DNA of 64,000 bases from Labilibacter sediminis (GTDB lineage Bacteria; Bacteroidota; Bacteroidia; Bacteroidales; Marinilabiliaceae), in NCBI RefSeq assembly GCF_005877885.1, contig NZ_VCHY01000010.1, positions 62,001-126,000 on the forward strand. Direction: 5' to 3'. The translations under genes were made by a program, and so were the position numbers. Below the pieces are notes generated by a model that had not been told where the DNA came from, did no database searches, and saw only the letters and a list, made by a program, of their open reading frames with translations. Below, in pieces: positions 56,718 to 64,000 of the stretch (positions are counted from its first letter, which is position 1; each line of letters begins with the position of its first letter).

Positions 56718-57857
56718 CTACTTATTTCTTAAACGTTTACCCACCTCTCTCAGCGTAATAATATCGTTTTTATGAATAGAACCATCCGGTAAAGGTCCTG
56801 TATTCAGTAATAAGTTGGCGCCCATTTTTTCAGAATGAGCAAGCATGGTCATTACATCATCTGCGGTTTTATGTCCCAATGAATCATTTTTATCGTAGCC
56901 CCATGAATAAGGCTGTAATGTATTGCAGATTTCAAGAGGCACTTCAGAAGTGCCTTTAAAGTGTCGTTCCGGTGCTTTAAAATCTTCAGTACCCAATAAC
57001 CCTTGTTTATAGGAAACCAGCACTTGTGGCTGTAAGGAATGAATATGATCGTATAGTTCCTGAACTTTAAATAAGTCAATCTTTTGGGGCTGAGAAAGTG
57101 GAGTTCCAATTCCATCTAACCATATTCCTCCAATTGGTCCATAATTGGTTAGTAGCTCGGTAATCTGTTTTTTCATGAAATCCACATAAACTTGCAGGTC
57201 ATGTTCCTCTCCGTATTTATAATAAGCTTCTGGTGGATCATACTTTGGTCGTGCAGCACCTCCCCAACTATCATTATTCGGAGCATGAGGATGACGCCAG
57301 TCGCGCCCATGAGAATAGTACAAATAAAAACCCAATCCCTTTTGCTGGCATTGTTCAGACAGTTCGGCTACAAGGTCTCTTTTAGCCGGACTATTGGTGC
57401 TTTTAAAATTAGTGAATCCTGAGTCGAACAAACAAAAACTATCATGATGCCTTGTGGTCAGGTTAATATATTTCATACCGGCATCAAGTGCCATATCTGT
57501 AATAAAATCAGCGTCAAATTTCTTTGCTGTAAATTGAGCCGAGAGCTTCTCATATTCTCTGACTCTTATCTTACCACGTAACTGCACCCACTCCGCTGGT
57601 TTGGCATGATTACCCTTCCAAAATCCTTCTAAAAGGCTGAATAAACCATAATGAATAAATAATCCGAACTTTGCTGCACTGAAGTATTTAAGTGCTGCCT
57701 GACGTGGATCAATAGCATAGAGATCTTCATAGCCTTGTAAATATGAAGGAATAGCTATCTTGTTTTTAGGCCCCGATGCAAACCCAAATACTGATGGGTT
57801 TACTGCACCGGCACAGGCAATTGCTGCACTGGCTTTTAACATTTCACGTCTATTCAT
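56718..57857 (-). CDS. GH29 family protein with Tat-type signal, single-domain
   Basis: A 379-aa GH29 protein, short because it lacks the usual C-terminal beta-sandwich. The N-terminus MNRREMLKASAA carries a twin-arginine (Tat) type signal, unlike the Sec and lipoprotein signals of its neighbours. Motifs are AKFGLFIHYGLFSLLEGFW (62-80) and TRHHDSFCLF (135-144; Ser replaces the usual Gly). GGIWLDGIGTP has Asp248 as likely nucleophile, and GANLLLNTGPLPDG follows. Folding in the cytoplasm before export may imply a cofactor or quality-control need. It follows the 57882 sulfatase by 24 bases. Confidence 0.9.
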   Translation of the reverse strand: MNRREMLKASAAIACAGAVNPSVFGFASGPKNKIAIPSYLQGYEDLYAIDPRQAALKYFSAAKFGLFIHYGLFSLLEGFWKGNHAKPAEWVQLRGKIRVREYEKLSAQFTAKKFDADFITDMALDAGMKYINLTTRHHDSFCLFDSGFTNFKSTNSPAKRDLVAELSEQCQQKGLGFYLYYSHGRDWRHPHAPNNDSWGGAARPKYDPPEAYYKYGEEHDLQVYVDFMKKQITELLTNYGPIGGIWLDGIGTPLSQPQKIDLFKVQELYDHIHSLQPQVLVSYKQGLLGTEDFKAPERHFKGTSEVPLEICNTLQPYSWGYDKNDSLGHKTADDVMTMLAHSEKMGANLLLNTGPLPDGSIHKNDIITLREVGKRLRNK

Positions 57858-57881
57858 TATGGCATCAGTTTTATGATATAA

Positions 57882-59459
57882 CTATTTTGATTTTAACTCA
57901 GCAAATGTACCAGGCTTATTGGCTAACTCCTTTTTCAGTGCAGCTTTCATCTCTTCCAATTTTTCTTTGTATTCAGGATGCTTAGCCAGATTCACCATTT
58001 CTGTTGGGTCTTCCTTAAGATTATACAACTGGTCAGGCTCATAATAAGCTGGATAAAAAGCCATCGCCGGACTTTCGCCTCCTCGCCCTCCGGGTCTATC
58101 ACAAATATGTGTAAAAGGGTCATTAATATCCTGACCTTTAATTACTAATTTTCGTCGTTTTTCAACAGACCATTTATGACGTTCTTCAGGTACCCTAAAG
58201 GCAAGATATTTCCACCCATCTTTTATAATTGCACGCGTTGCACCCACTTCCAGATAAAGGTTCTCTCTAACATGTTCTTTTTCTCCTGTTAAAACAGAAG
58301 CAACACTTACGCCATCTATTATGTTTTTATTTGATAATTTAATACCGCACAATTCTGCCAGCGTAGGCATAATATCAATATTGGAAACCAATGCATCACT
58401 CCTTCTTCCTCCTTGAATATATTTAGGAGCCCAAACCACAGCAGGTGTATTTGTTCCACCCTCGTAACATGTAAACTTACCATGTTCAACTGCATTATCT
58501 GTCATAAAATAGAAGATGGTATTATCCAGCTCCCCCATAGCTTCAAGTTTATCCATGACTGTCTTCATGGCATCATCCAACCAAAGCGCATCTTTAGCTT
58601 CATCGCTTAAACCAAGCTCTGCTATACGATTTTCGATACTTTGCTGATCAGGCATCACATTTACAGGTTTTTCCAAAAAACCAACTGCTGTTGCAGATCG
58701 ATCACCAATATATTTAGATCCCAGTTTGGCTGGTCCATGAGATACTGTTGTTGCACAATAAAGGAAAAATGGCTCCTCTTTTTCTGACGCCTCATCTAAA
58801 AATTCTAAAGCGCCGTCAATGATCCAGTCGGTATTATGAAACTCCAGGTATTTTGGTAGAAATCCGGGAAGATTTCCGGGATAAATATTCGTGGCAAAAT
58901 CAAAACCACAAGCTTTATAAGCAGCTATATTTTCTTCCTGAATATGCTTTAACCTTTTTGCTTCCTCCGCTTTTGTTAAATTCTTCTTTAAACGGTGCGA
59001 TACTTTTCCATCTCCGTCAATCACATGGTTTTTACCTACACCTCCTGTGAAATAACCAGCATTTTGAAACATGTTGGCCATAGTAAAATTTTTTGTGGTA
59101 ATGCCCACATTAAAGTGAGGGTTTTTTTGAGAGCAACTTTTCTCTTCGTTTAAAAAGCCCTTAGTTACGGCTCTTGAAGGTACCTGCCCTGTTAATAAGG
59201 AATATCGTGATGGAGTACAAATCCCTGCCACTACATGTTGGTTTTCCAACACCACACCCTCTCGCACTAATTTATCTAATGTAGGCTGTAGATTTCTATT
59301 TTCTCCTTTTTCATTTTTACCTTCTTTCAAAAAGTTATATTCCAAACGATGCTGATCATCTGTAATAAAAAACACTACGTTAGGTTTTTTATTTTGTCCA
59401 AAACAAATGGACGAAAACATCATTACAGATAATGATAATATTAGTTTTATTCTTTTCAT
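57882..59459 (-). CDS. S1 sulfatase
   Basis: Type-I sulfatase of 525 aa. It has a signal peptide (about 1-21), FFITDDQHRLEYNFL (metal site), formylglycine motif C-T-P-S-R with Cys81, GVGKNHVIDGDG where GKWH is usual (Asn replaces Trp), TTVSHGPA and MTDNAVEHGKFT where DNG/DQG is usual. The two active-site variations set it apart from the other nine sulfatases, although the catalytic Cys, Lys and His are retained. First gene of an operon with GH29 and GH141-like genes. The gap to the 59593 sulfatase upstream is 133 bases. Confidence 0.92.
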   Translation of the reverse strand: MKRIKLILSLSVMMFSSICFGQNKKPNVVFFITDDQHRLEYNFLKEGKNEKGENRNLQPTLDKLVREGVVLENQHVVAGICTPSRYSLLTGQVPSRAVTKGFLNEEKSCSQKNPHFNVGITTKNFTMANMFQNAGYFTGGVGKNHVIDGDGKVSHRLKKNLTKAEEAKRLKHIQEENIAAYKACGFDFATNIYPGNLPGFLPKYLEFHNTDWIIDGALEFLDEASEKEEPFFLYCATTVSHGPAKLGSKYIGDRSATAVGFLEKPVNVMPDQQSIENRIAELGLSDEAKDALWLDDAMKTVMDKLEAMGELDNTIFYFMTDNAVEHGKFTCYEGGTNTPAVVWAPKYIQGGRRSDALVSNIDIMPTLAELCGIKLSNKNIIDGVSVASVLTGEKEHVRENLYLEVGATRAIIKDGWKYLAFRVPEERHKWSVEKRRKLVIKGQDINDPFTHICDRPGGRGGESPAMAFYPAYYEPDQLYNLKEDPTEMVNLAKHPEYKEKLEEMKAALKKELANKPGTFAELKSK

Positions 59460-59592
59460 CTTTATATAATCTCGAACGCCATTAAAATAAATGATTGTTC
59501 TTCACAATTTTAAATAAGATTAACTCATACTCTACTTGAGATAACCAAAATTATTTTCTTGATTGGTAAATTCATCCTATAATAAATAGGTT

Positions 59593-61116
59593 TTATTTAT
59601 TAATATATTGAGGAAACAGTTTGACTAAATCTAAAGGATCATCCATTTCTTCCTGAAGTTTAACAAGATCTGCAAACAACTTCTTAACTTTCTTACTATT
59701 CTTTTTCTCCTTAGAAATATCATTCATCTCCTTAGGATCTTTTTCTAAATCGTACAGTAGAACCGTTTTTGCTTGTGGATATACGATTAATTTATACCCA
59801 TCTTTACGAATCATACGTTGCAAGTTTATTTGATAACAACCATAGATTGCATCATAACTCGATTTTTTTTGCTCACCACGAACAATAGGCATTAAACTAT
59901 TAAATTCAATATACTCAGGCTTTGGTATGCCTGCCAAGTCTACTGTTGATGCCATAATATCTTGAAGATACACATCTACATCAAACTTCTTATTTTTAGG
60001 AACATCAGGTCCTATGACAAACAAAGGTGCGCGCATAGAGTGATCATACATACTCTGTTTTCCAAGTAAGCCATGATTACCCATAGCCAATCCATGATCA
60101 GCTGTGTAAAAGATATATGTATTATCTAATTTACCACTCTCCTCCAAAGCCTTCATGATACGACCTATTTGTTGATCTAAATGAGTGATTATAGCATAAT
60201 ATTCTTGCTTATGTGTTTTTACAGCCGCCTCAGTTCTTGGGAAAGGGGCCAAAGCTTCATCTCTTAAAGTCTGACCACATCCAATCTTATCTTTATAAGG
60301 GTACTCCGGAATAAATGTTTCAGGCACGCTTAACTGATCTAATGGATACATATCTACAAATTCCTTAGGTGATTGACGAGGATCGTGGGGGGCATTAAAT
60401 GCCAGATACATAAAAAATGGTTCATCCTTGCTTTTGGCTTCATCAATAAAGTCAATCGCATCATCACCTAATATTTCAGAAAAATGTTTTCCTTCCTCCC
60501 AATATCCACCGTTACTTTTATCCCATGGTTTCCAATCTTCTTTTTCGGTGTTGCTGGATCTGTTGTATCCAAATGGCATATACTCCTCTGGATTATACTC
60601 TCCTGATTTTAAGTTTTTGGTTGCTGCTTTAAATTGTTTCCAGTTATCACTCGGCATTCCTTTTCGCATATGAACAACTTTATTAAATAATTGCTCAGGT
60701 TTAGCTTTCACATGCCATTTTCCGCTCATATATGTGGTATAACCTGCCTGCTGCATCAATTGTCCCCACATCTCTTCTCTTTTAACCAGTTCTTGTTGAC
60801 GACCATCAACTTCGTAAGCTCGCCACACAAAACGACCTGTATTTATCATGGCTCTACTTGCAGCACAAACAGCCCCATTCCAAGCACCCATGTTATAAGC
60901 ATGTGTAAAAGTAGCCCCATCCTCAACCATTTTATCGAGATTAGGTGTTTTAATTTCTTTATTGCCTAAAGCATTCACAGTATTATAACATTGATCATCT
61001 GCAAACAAGAAAATTATATTAGGTTTATCTTTTGCCTGTTGAGCATTTGCACTTACTCCAACAAATAGAAAAAATAAACATATTCTTATACCGATTGTAA
61101 TATTTCTCAATTTCAT
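59593..61116 (-). CDS. S1 sulfatase with C-x-A-S-R motif
   Basis: Type-I sulfatase of 507 aa with a cleavable Sec signal (about 1-25). Motifs are FLFADDQCYNTVNALG, formylglycine site C-A-A-S-R with Cys84, SGKWHVKAKPEQ, LAFNAPHDPRQSP and TADHGLAMGNHG. Paralogue of the lipoprotein sulfatase at 44779, but exported as a soluble protein. The two probably share a substrate and act in different places. Upstream is the decayed beta-helix gene. Confidence 0.93.
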   Translation of the reverse strand: MKLRNITIGIRICLFFLFVGVSANAQQAKDKPNIIFLFADDQCYNTVNALGNKEIKTPNLDKMVEDGATFTHAYNMGAWNGAVCAASRAMINTGRFVWRAYEVDGRQQELVKREEMWGQLMQQAGYTTYMSGKWHVKAKPEQLFNKVVHMRKGMPSDNWKQFKAATKNLKSGEYNPEEYMPFGYNRSSNTEKEDWKPWDKSNGGYWEEGKHFSEILGDDAIDFIDEAKSKDEPFFMYLAFNAPHDPRQSPKEFVDMYPLDQLSVPETFIPEYPYKDKIGCGQTLRDEALAPFPRTEAAVKTHKQEYYAIITHLDQQIGRIMKALEESGKLDNTYIFYTADHGLAMGNHGLLGKQSMYDHSMRAPLFVIGPDVPKNKKFDVDVYLQDIMASTVDLAGIPKPEYIEFNSLMPIVRGEQKKSSYDAIYGCYQINLQRMIRKDGYKLIVYPQAKTVLLYDLEKDPKEMNDISKEKKNSKKVKKLFADLVKLQEEMDDPLDLVKLFPQYINK

Positions 61117-61285
61117 TTCTCTGTTGTTTATTAATTGTAATTTGATGTGAAAATACTTGTCCTATAGATCTATCTAAAGTACATTTTTCACATTTCCTTG
61201 ACCGAATTGCACAATCTGCTCTGCTAACTTAAATGAGACATACAACATCTAATTGGCACTGTATCCAGTGTATTCTTAAGAAGGT

Positions 61286-62275
61286 TCACATTTTTATAAA
61301 CCGTATTGGCATAATAGAGGTATCCTTTAATGCCAGATAATACAATCCTGACGGAAGATGTGAAATAGACAATATTTCTTCTGTATCAATAAAGCAACCT
61401 TCCATTATTTTTATACCGTTAATATTAAAAACTTTATAGTCTGAATGTAAAGGGATATTAGTAATTGTTATAAAATTACTACCTACAGTAGGAAATAGTT
61501 TAAGAATATCTTTCTTATTCTTTGCGCTAAAAATCCCTGTTCCCTTCGTGGTTGAAAACTCCCACACATCTCCTTTAGAAATATTTTTATATAAAGCATC
61601 CTTAAACAGGTAAAATGATGAATAATCATAATTAAACTGGTTACTCCCTGCAGAATGATTACGAACCGTATCCTGGTAGGTAATCATAGAGTTTATATTT
61701 AGAACAGCTATGGCTCCCGTAAAATCCTTTTGTGTGGAAGATAAGTTATGCTGACCTCCATCTACAATTGTTCCTTTGGGACTTGTGCCATCCACTTTTT
61801 CCCATGTTGATTCCCGATCCCACCAATTGCTATTCTCAAACCATGGATTAATTGCGTTTGGCCATCTGGCTGTAACCATCATCGTATCTTCAACAAACAA
61901 CTGCCAAATATCATTGGTAAAATCAGACTTTAAATGTAAAATACTTGTTTTATAAACATTCTCATTTTCATTCCACTTTGACCAATTAGATACTATTTCT
62001 TTTGCTCCGGTAAATATCACTTCCCCATCATCAAATGGCATAATTGTAATGGGCAAATCCGGTGTTCCATCAACATTACTAATAATTGCTTCCTCATGGT
62101 ATATAACTGATTTAATTTTTATTGTTGAACCCGAAACAGCATTATTAATAGCTTCCTCTAAAGTTTTATAGTCACCAGCTCCACTTTTATCAACTATAAT
62201 ACTCTACGAATACAAAGGAAATAATACAAATAGGAATATTCCCATTGGCACTAACTGGTACATTTTAAAGGTCAT
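61286..62275 (-). pseudogene. Decayed ARWPN beta-helix gene: nonsense codon and internal deletion
   Basis: From an ATG at 62275 the frame reads a 23-residue signal-peptide-like segment, then an in-frame TAG (62204-62206). It continues in the same frame with VDKSGAGDYKTLEEAI, WQLFVEDTMMVTARWPN and SKGDVWEF, then a T9SS tail (LFPTVGSNFITI) to 61286. The beta-helix start and ARWPN block are joined almost directly to the GDVWEF/T9SS end, so some 500 residues of the beta-helix are missing compared with its relatives. The tail strongly resembles the C-terminus at 63517. A short product from an alternative start (TTG at 62056) is possible, but it would lack a signal peptide. Confidence 0.8.
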
Positions 62276-62591
62276 ATCTGTAATTTTTAGATGGAATTAT
62301 TTTAAAGACGAACAGGAAGTAAAATAGGTACAATAAATTATATCTATAGAACCTTTCTATTCTTCTTCTATGAAGAATCTAAACTATACAATGATCCTTA
62401 TGGTAACAGGACCAGATTTCACCTTTTTTTGAATCTATCGAACACCCACAACCCATAAAGCACTGATACTAAACACACAAAAACCTTTATGCTCATTTGT
62501 GAATATCGTTCAAATCTTTGTGAAAACTGAACACAAAACACAATCTTATAAAAAGTAATTTAAATCATTATTAATTCTAAAATAAACAATT
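62276..62591. other. Divergent intergenic region
   Basis: About 315 AT-rich bases upstream of the CBM-like gene. No consensus promoter pair, gene or repeat could be supported. Confidence 0.35.
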
Positions 62592-63440
62592 ATGAAAAGA
62601 AAAATTACTTTATCAGTATTCATTTTAGTAACAGGATTTATCTATGCCCAAACAATGAGTGGTTATGTCTCCAATCCTTCATTCGAAGACAACCCAACTC
62701 TAACCGACTGGGAATTGTCCCTTAGCAATGGGGCTGTAGCAACAGCTTCGATAGTTACTAATGCTGAAGACTCTAATGTGCCAGTTTCGAAGGGACAGGT
62801 GGTAAAAGTTGTAATTTCCAATGCAGGATCAGGTAATCATACTGATGTAAAACTCATGAATACTACTTACGCCTTTACTGATTACTATAGTATTCCTGTT
62901 GGAGATGTTGAAGTTAATCTGTCGTGGGATATAAAAGCAGCGGCAGCTGCAGAACATCAGATGAGAATTGTATATAATAAGAATGGAGGAGATATGGCAA
63001 ATAGTGCAAGTGTTAGTCAGAAAAAGGCAAGTGCCTCGACAGATTGGGAAAGCTTTGCTATTTCAAAAACCATTGATGCAGCTAATGTAGATGTCACTAA
63101 ATTGAGTTTTAGACTTGATATAGCTTTAGCCTATGCAACAGGTACTTTTTATATTGACAATATTACATCATCCGTTACCGATGCCGTGAATATTCCTACT
63201 ACAATAGATGATGTTGACATCTCAAACATAAAAATTTGGTCTGGTGCACAAGTGATAAAAGTGGAAAACATGGAGTCTGCTACTGGCAATATTTCTGTAT
63301 ATGATATATCAGGACGCGAAATCAAAAATCAATTATTAAATCAAGGAGAGAATACAATTGAGTTAGGATTAACTGGATTATTTATTGTTAAAACTTTGGT
63401 TAATGGCAAGGTACTTACAGGTAAAGTATTAGTGAAGTAA
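62592..63440 (+). CDS. Secreted CBM-like protein with T9SS tail
   Basis: A 282-aa protein with a signal peptide (1-19). One jelly-roll, CBM4/9-like module follows (about 20-195), starting SGYVSNPSFEDNPTLTDWEL and ending FYIDNITSSV. A T9SS type-A sorting domain takes the last about 75 residues (VENMESATGNISVYDISG). There is no catalytic domain. It probably binds polysaccharide at the cell surface. It sits between a decayed and an intact copy of beta-helix tail sequences, with its own terminator. The CBM family was not assigned. Confidence 0.82.
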   Translation: MKRKITLSVFILVTGFIYAQTMSGYVSNPSFEDNPTLTDWELSLSNGAVATASIVTNAEDSNVPVSKGQVVKVVISNAGSGNHTDVKLMNTTYAFTDYYSIPVGDVEVNLSWDIKAAAAAEHQMRIVYNKNGGDMANSASVSQKKASASTDWESFAISKTIDAANVDVTKLSFRLDIALAYATGTFYIDNITSSVTDAVNIPTTIDDVDISNIKIWSGAQVIKVENMESATGNISVYDISGREIKNQLLNQGENTIELGLTGLFIVKTLVNGKVLTGKVLVK

Positions 63441-63458
63441 TAAAAAATTTACAGCAAC

Positions 63459-63498
63459 AAAAAAGCCGAATCATTTGAAATAGATTCGGCTTTTTTTT
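63459..63498. terminator. Bidirectional terminator between convergent genes
   Basis: A 14-bp stem (AAAAAAGCCGAATC with GATTCGGCTTTTTT) and a 10-base loop, with A and T tracts on the two sides. It serves both the CBM-like gene and the gene at 63517. Confidence 0.88.
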
Positions 63499-63516
63499 AT
63501 GTCATTTTACGTATGC

Positions 63517-64000
63517 TTATATTTTAATAAACCTCACCGGTAGTATTAAAGGATCCTCTAAAGCGATATAATATACTCCTGAAGGAAGGTGAGATATAAA
63601 TAATGATTCTACCGTATTTTCAAAGCTACTTTCTAATATTTTAACGCCATTACTATTGAATATACTGTAATTAGCTTGCATAGGAATATTGGTGATGGTT
63701 ACTTTATTTCTTGACACAGTTGGATATATTTTTAATAAATCACGCTTCTTTGGCTGATTAAAAATTCCAGTTCCGCTACCTACAGTAAACTCCCAAACAT
63801 CACCTTTAATGATTTCATCACTTGTTACTGCATCCATACGCCAGTAATAAACGTTATTATCATCCAAATCTTGAGGATAATAAGTTGAATACATTAAACT
63901 TCCTTTATATTCCTGAGAGGTTTGATCAGCACCTTCAACAAGGGATTTTGATTCTCCGAAATAAACATGAAACATAGTAGCTTGATATGCAGGTTTACAT
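63517..64000 (-). CDS. 3' end of a T9SS-exported protein, probably ARWPN beta-helix family
   Basis: The frame is open to the window edge; only the last about 160 residues are visible. They show a fibronectin-like segment (ATMFHVYFGES, YYWRMDAVTSDEIIKGDVW) and a T9SS type-A tail (IYPTVSRNKVTITNIP to RFIKI). This arrangement and wording match the end of the beta-helix proteins at 4824 and 27346, and the tail is near-identical in layout to that of the pseudogene at 61286. The catalytic part must lie beyond 64000. Confidence 0.8.
   Translation of the reverse strand, partial: CKPAYQATMFHVYFGESKSLVEGADQTSQEYKGSLMYSTYYPQDLDDNNVYYWRMDAVTSDEIIKGDVWEFTVGSGTGIFNQPKKRDLLKIYPTVSRNKVTITNIPMQANYSIFNSNGVKILESSFENTVESLFISHLPSGVYYIALEDPLILPVRFIKI

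Noticed and set aside
62057-62275. Reading the 61286 gene as an intact short gene starting at TTG 62056
   Set aside because: The signal-peptide coding part upstream is in the same frame behind a single TAG, and the beta-helix is internally deleted, so a pseudogene explains it better.
1-64000. CRISPR array, prophage, integron or defence island
   Set aside because: No regularly spaced direct repeats, cas, integrase, phage or restriction genes were seen; repeats found are hairpins and paralogous genes.
1-64000. tRNA or rRNA genes
   Set aside because: No cloverleaf-like segment or conserved rRNA stretch was noticed in the spacers; not checked with a covariance model.

Overview
The window is AT-rich DNA from a member of the phylum Bacteroidota, most plausibly a marine or algae-associated one. 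The evidence is SusC/SusD pairs, a hybrid two-component regulator, C-terminal type IX secretion (T9SS) sorting domains, TAnnTTTG-like promoter boxes and Shine-Dalgarno-poor starts. No rRNA, tRNA, integrase, transposase or CRISPR array was seen.

Almost the whole window is one very large polysaccharide utilisation locus (PUL) for a sulfated, fucose-containing polymer. It holds ten type-I (S1, formylglycine) sulfatases, three GH29 alpha-L-fucosidase-like proteins and two GH141-like beta-helix proteins. It also holds four complete or near-complete large beta-helix proteins sharing an ARWPN signature, a decayed copy of that family, and the end of a further probable copy. Two SusC transporters (one cut by the window edge), one SusD, an HTCS and a second membrane-bound AraC-type regulator complete the set. 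GH29, GH141-like proteins and many sulfatases together point to fucoidan or another sulfated fucan; that substrate call is inference.

Layout. 1-1719: partial SusC (-). 2616-9431: a T9SS-exported sulfatase (+) convergent with a 1535-aa T9SS beta-helix protein (-). 9680-12487: one-component propeller/AraC regulator (-), divergent from 12943-26077, a run of GH141-like protein, five sulfatases and a lipoprotein GH29 (+). A terminator at 17377 splits this run in two. 26310-27248: small T9SS protein. 27346-35133: beta-helix protein, SusD and SusC (-). 35823-40052: HTCS (-). 40222-40954: two small exported LTxxQ-like proteins (-). 41151-44389: GH29 then lipoprotein sulfatase (-). 44779-46230: lipoprotein sulfatase (+), followed by an orphan T9SS-tail fragment. 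47083-53190: two divergent beta-helix proteins. 53871-61116: LTxxQ-like protein, GH141-like lipoprotein, Tat-type GH29 and two sulfatases (-). 61286-64000: beta-helix pseudogene (-), CBM-like T9SS protein (+), and the 3' end of another beta-helix-family protein (-).

How it may work. T9SS-exported beta-helix proteins and one T9SS sulfatase would attack the polymer outside the cell or on its surface. SusC/SusD would import the oligosaccharides. Periplasmic or lipoprotein sulfatases and GH29/GH141 enzymes would then desulfate and trim them. The HTCS and the propeller-AraC protein would sense products and control expression. The most novel element is the ARWPN beta-helix family: several divergent paralogues with swapped accessory modules, no function I can assign from sequence, and a conserved set of His/Asp/Lys/Arg motifs.
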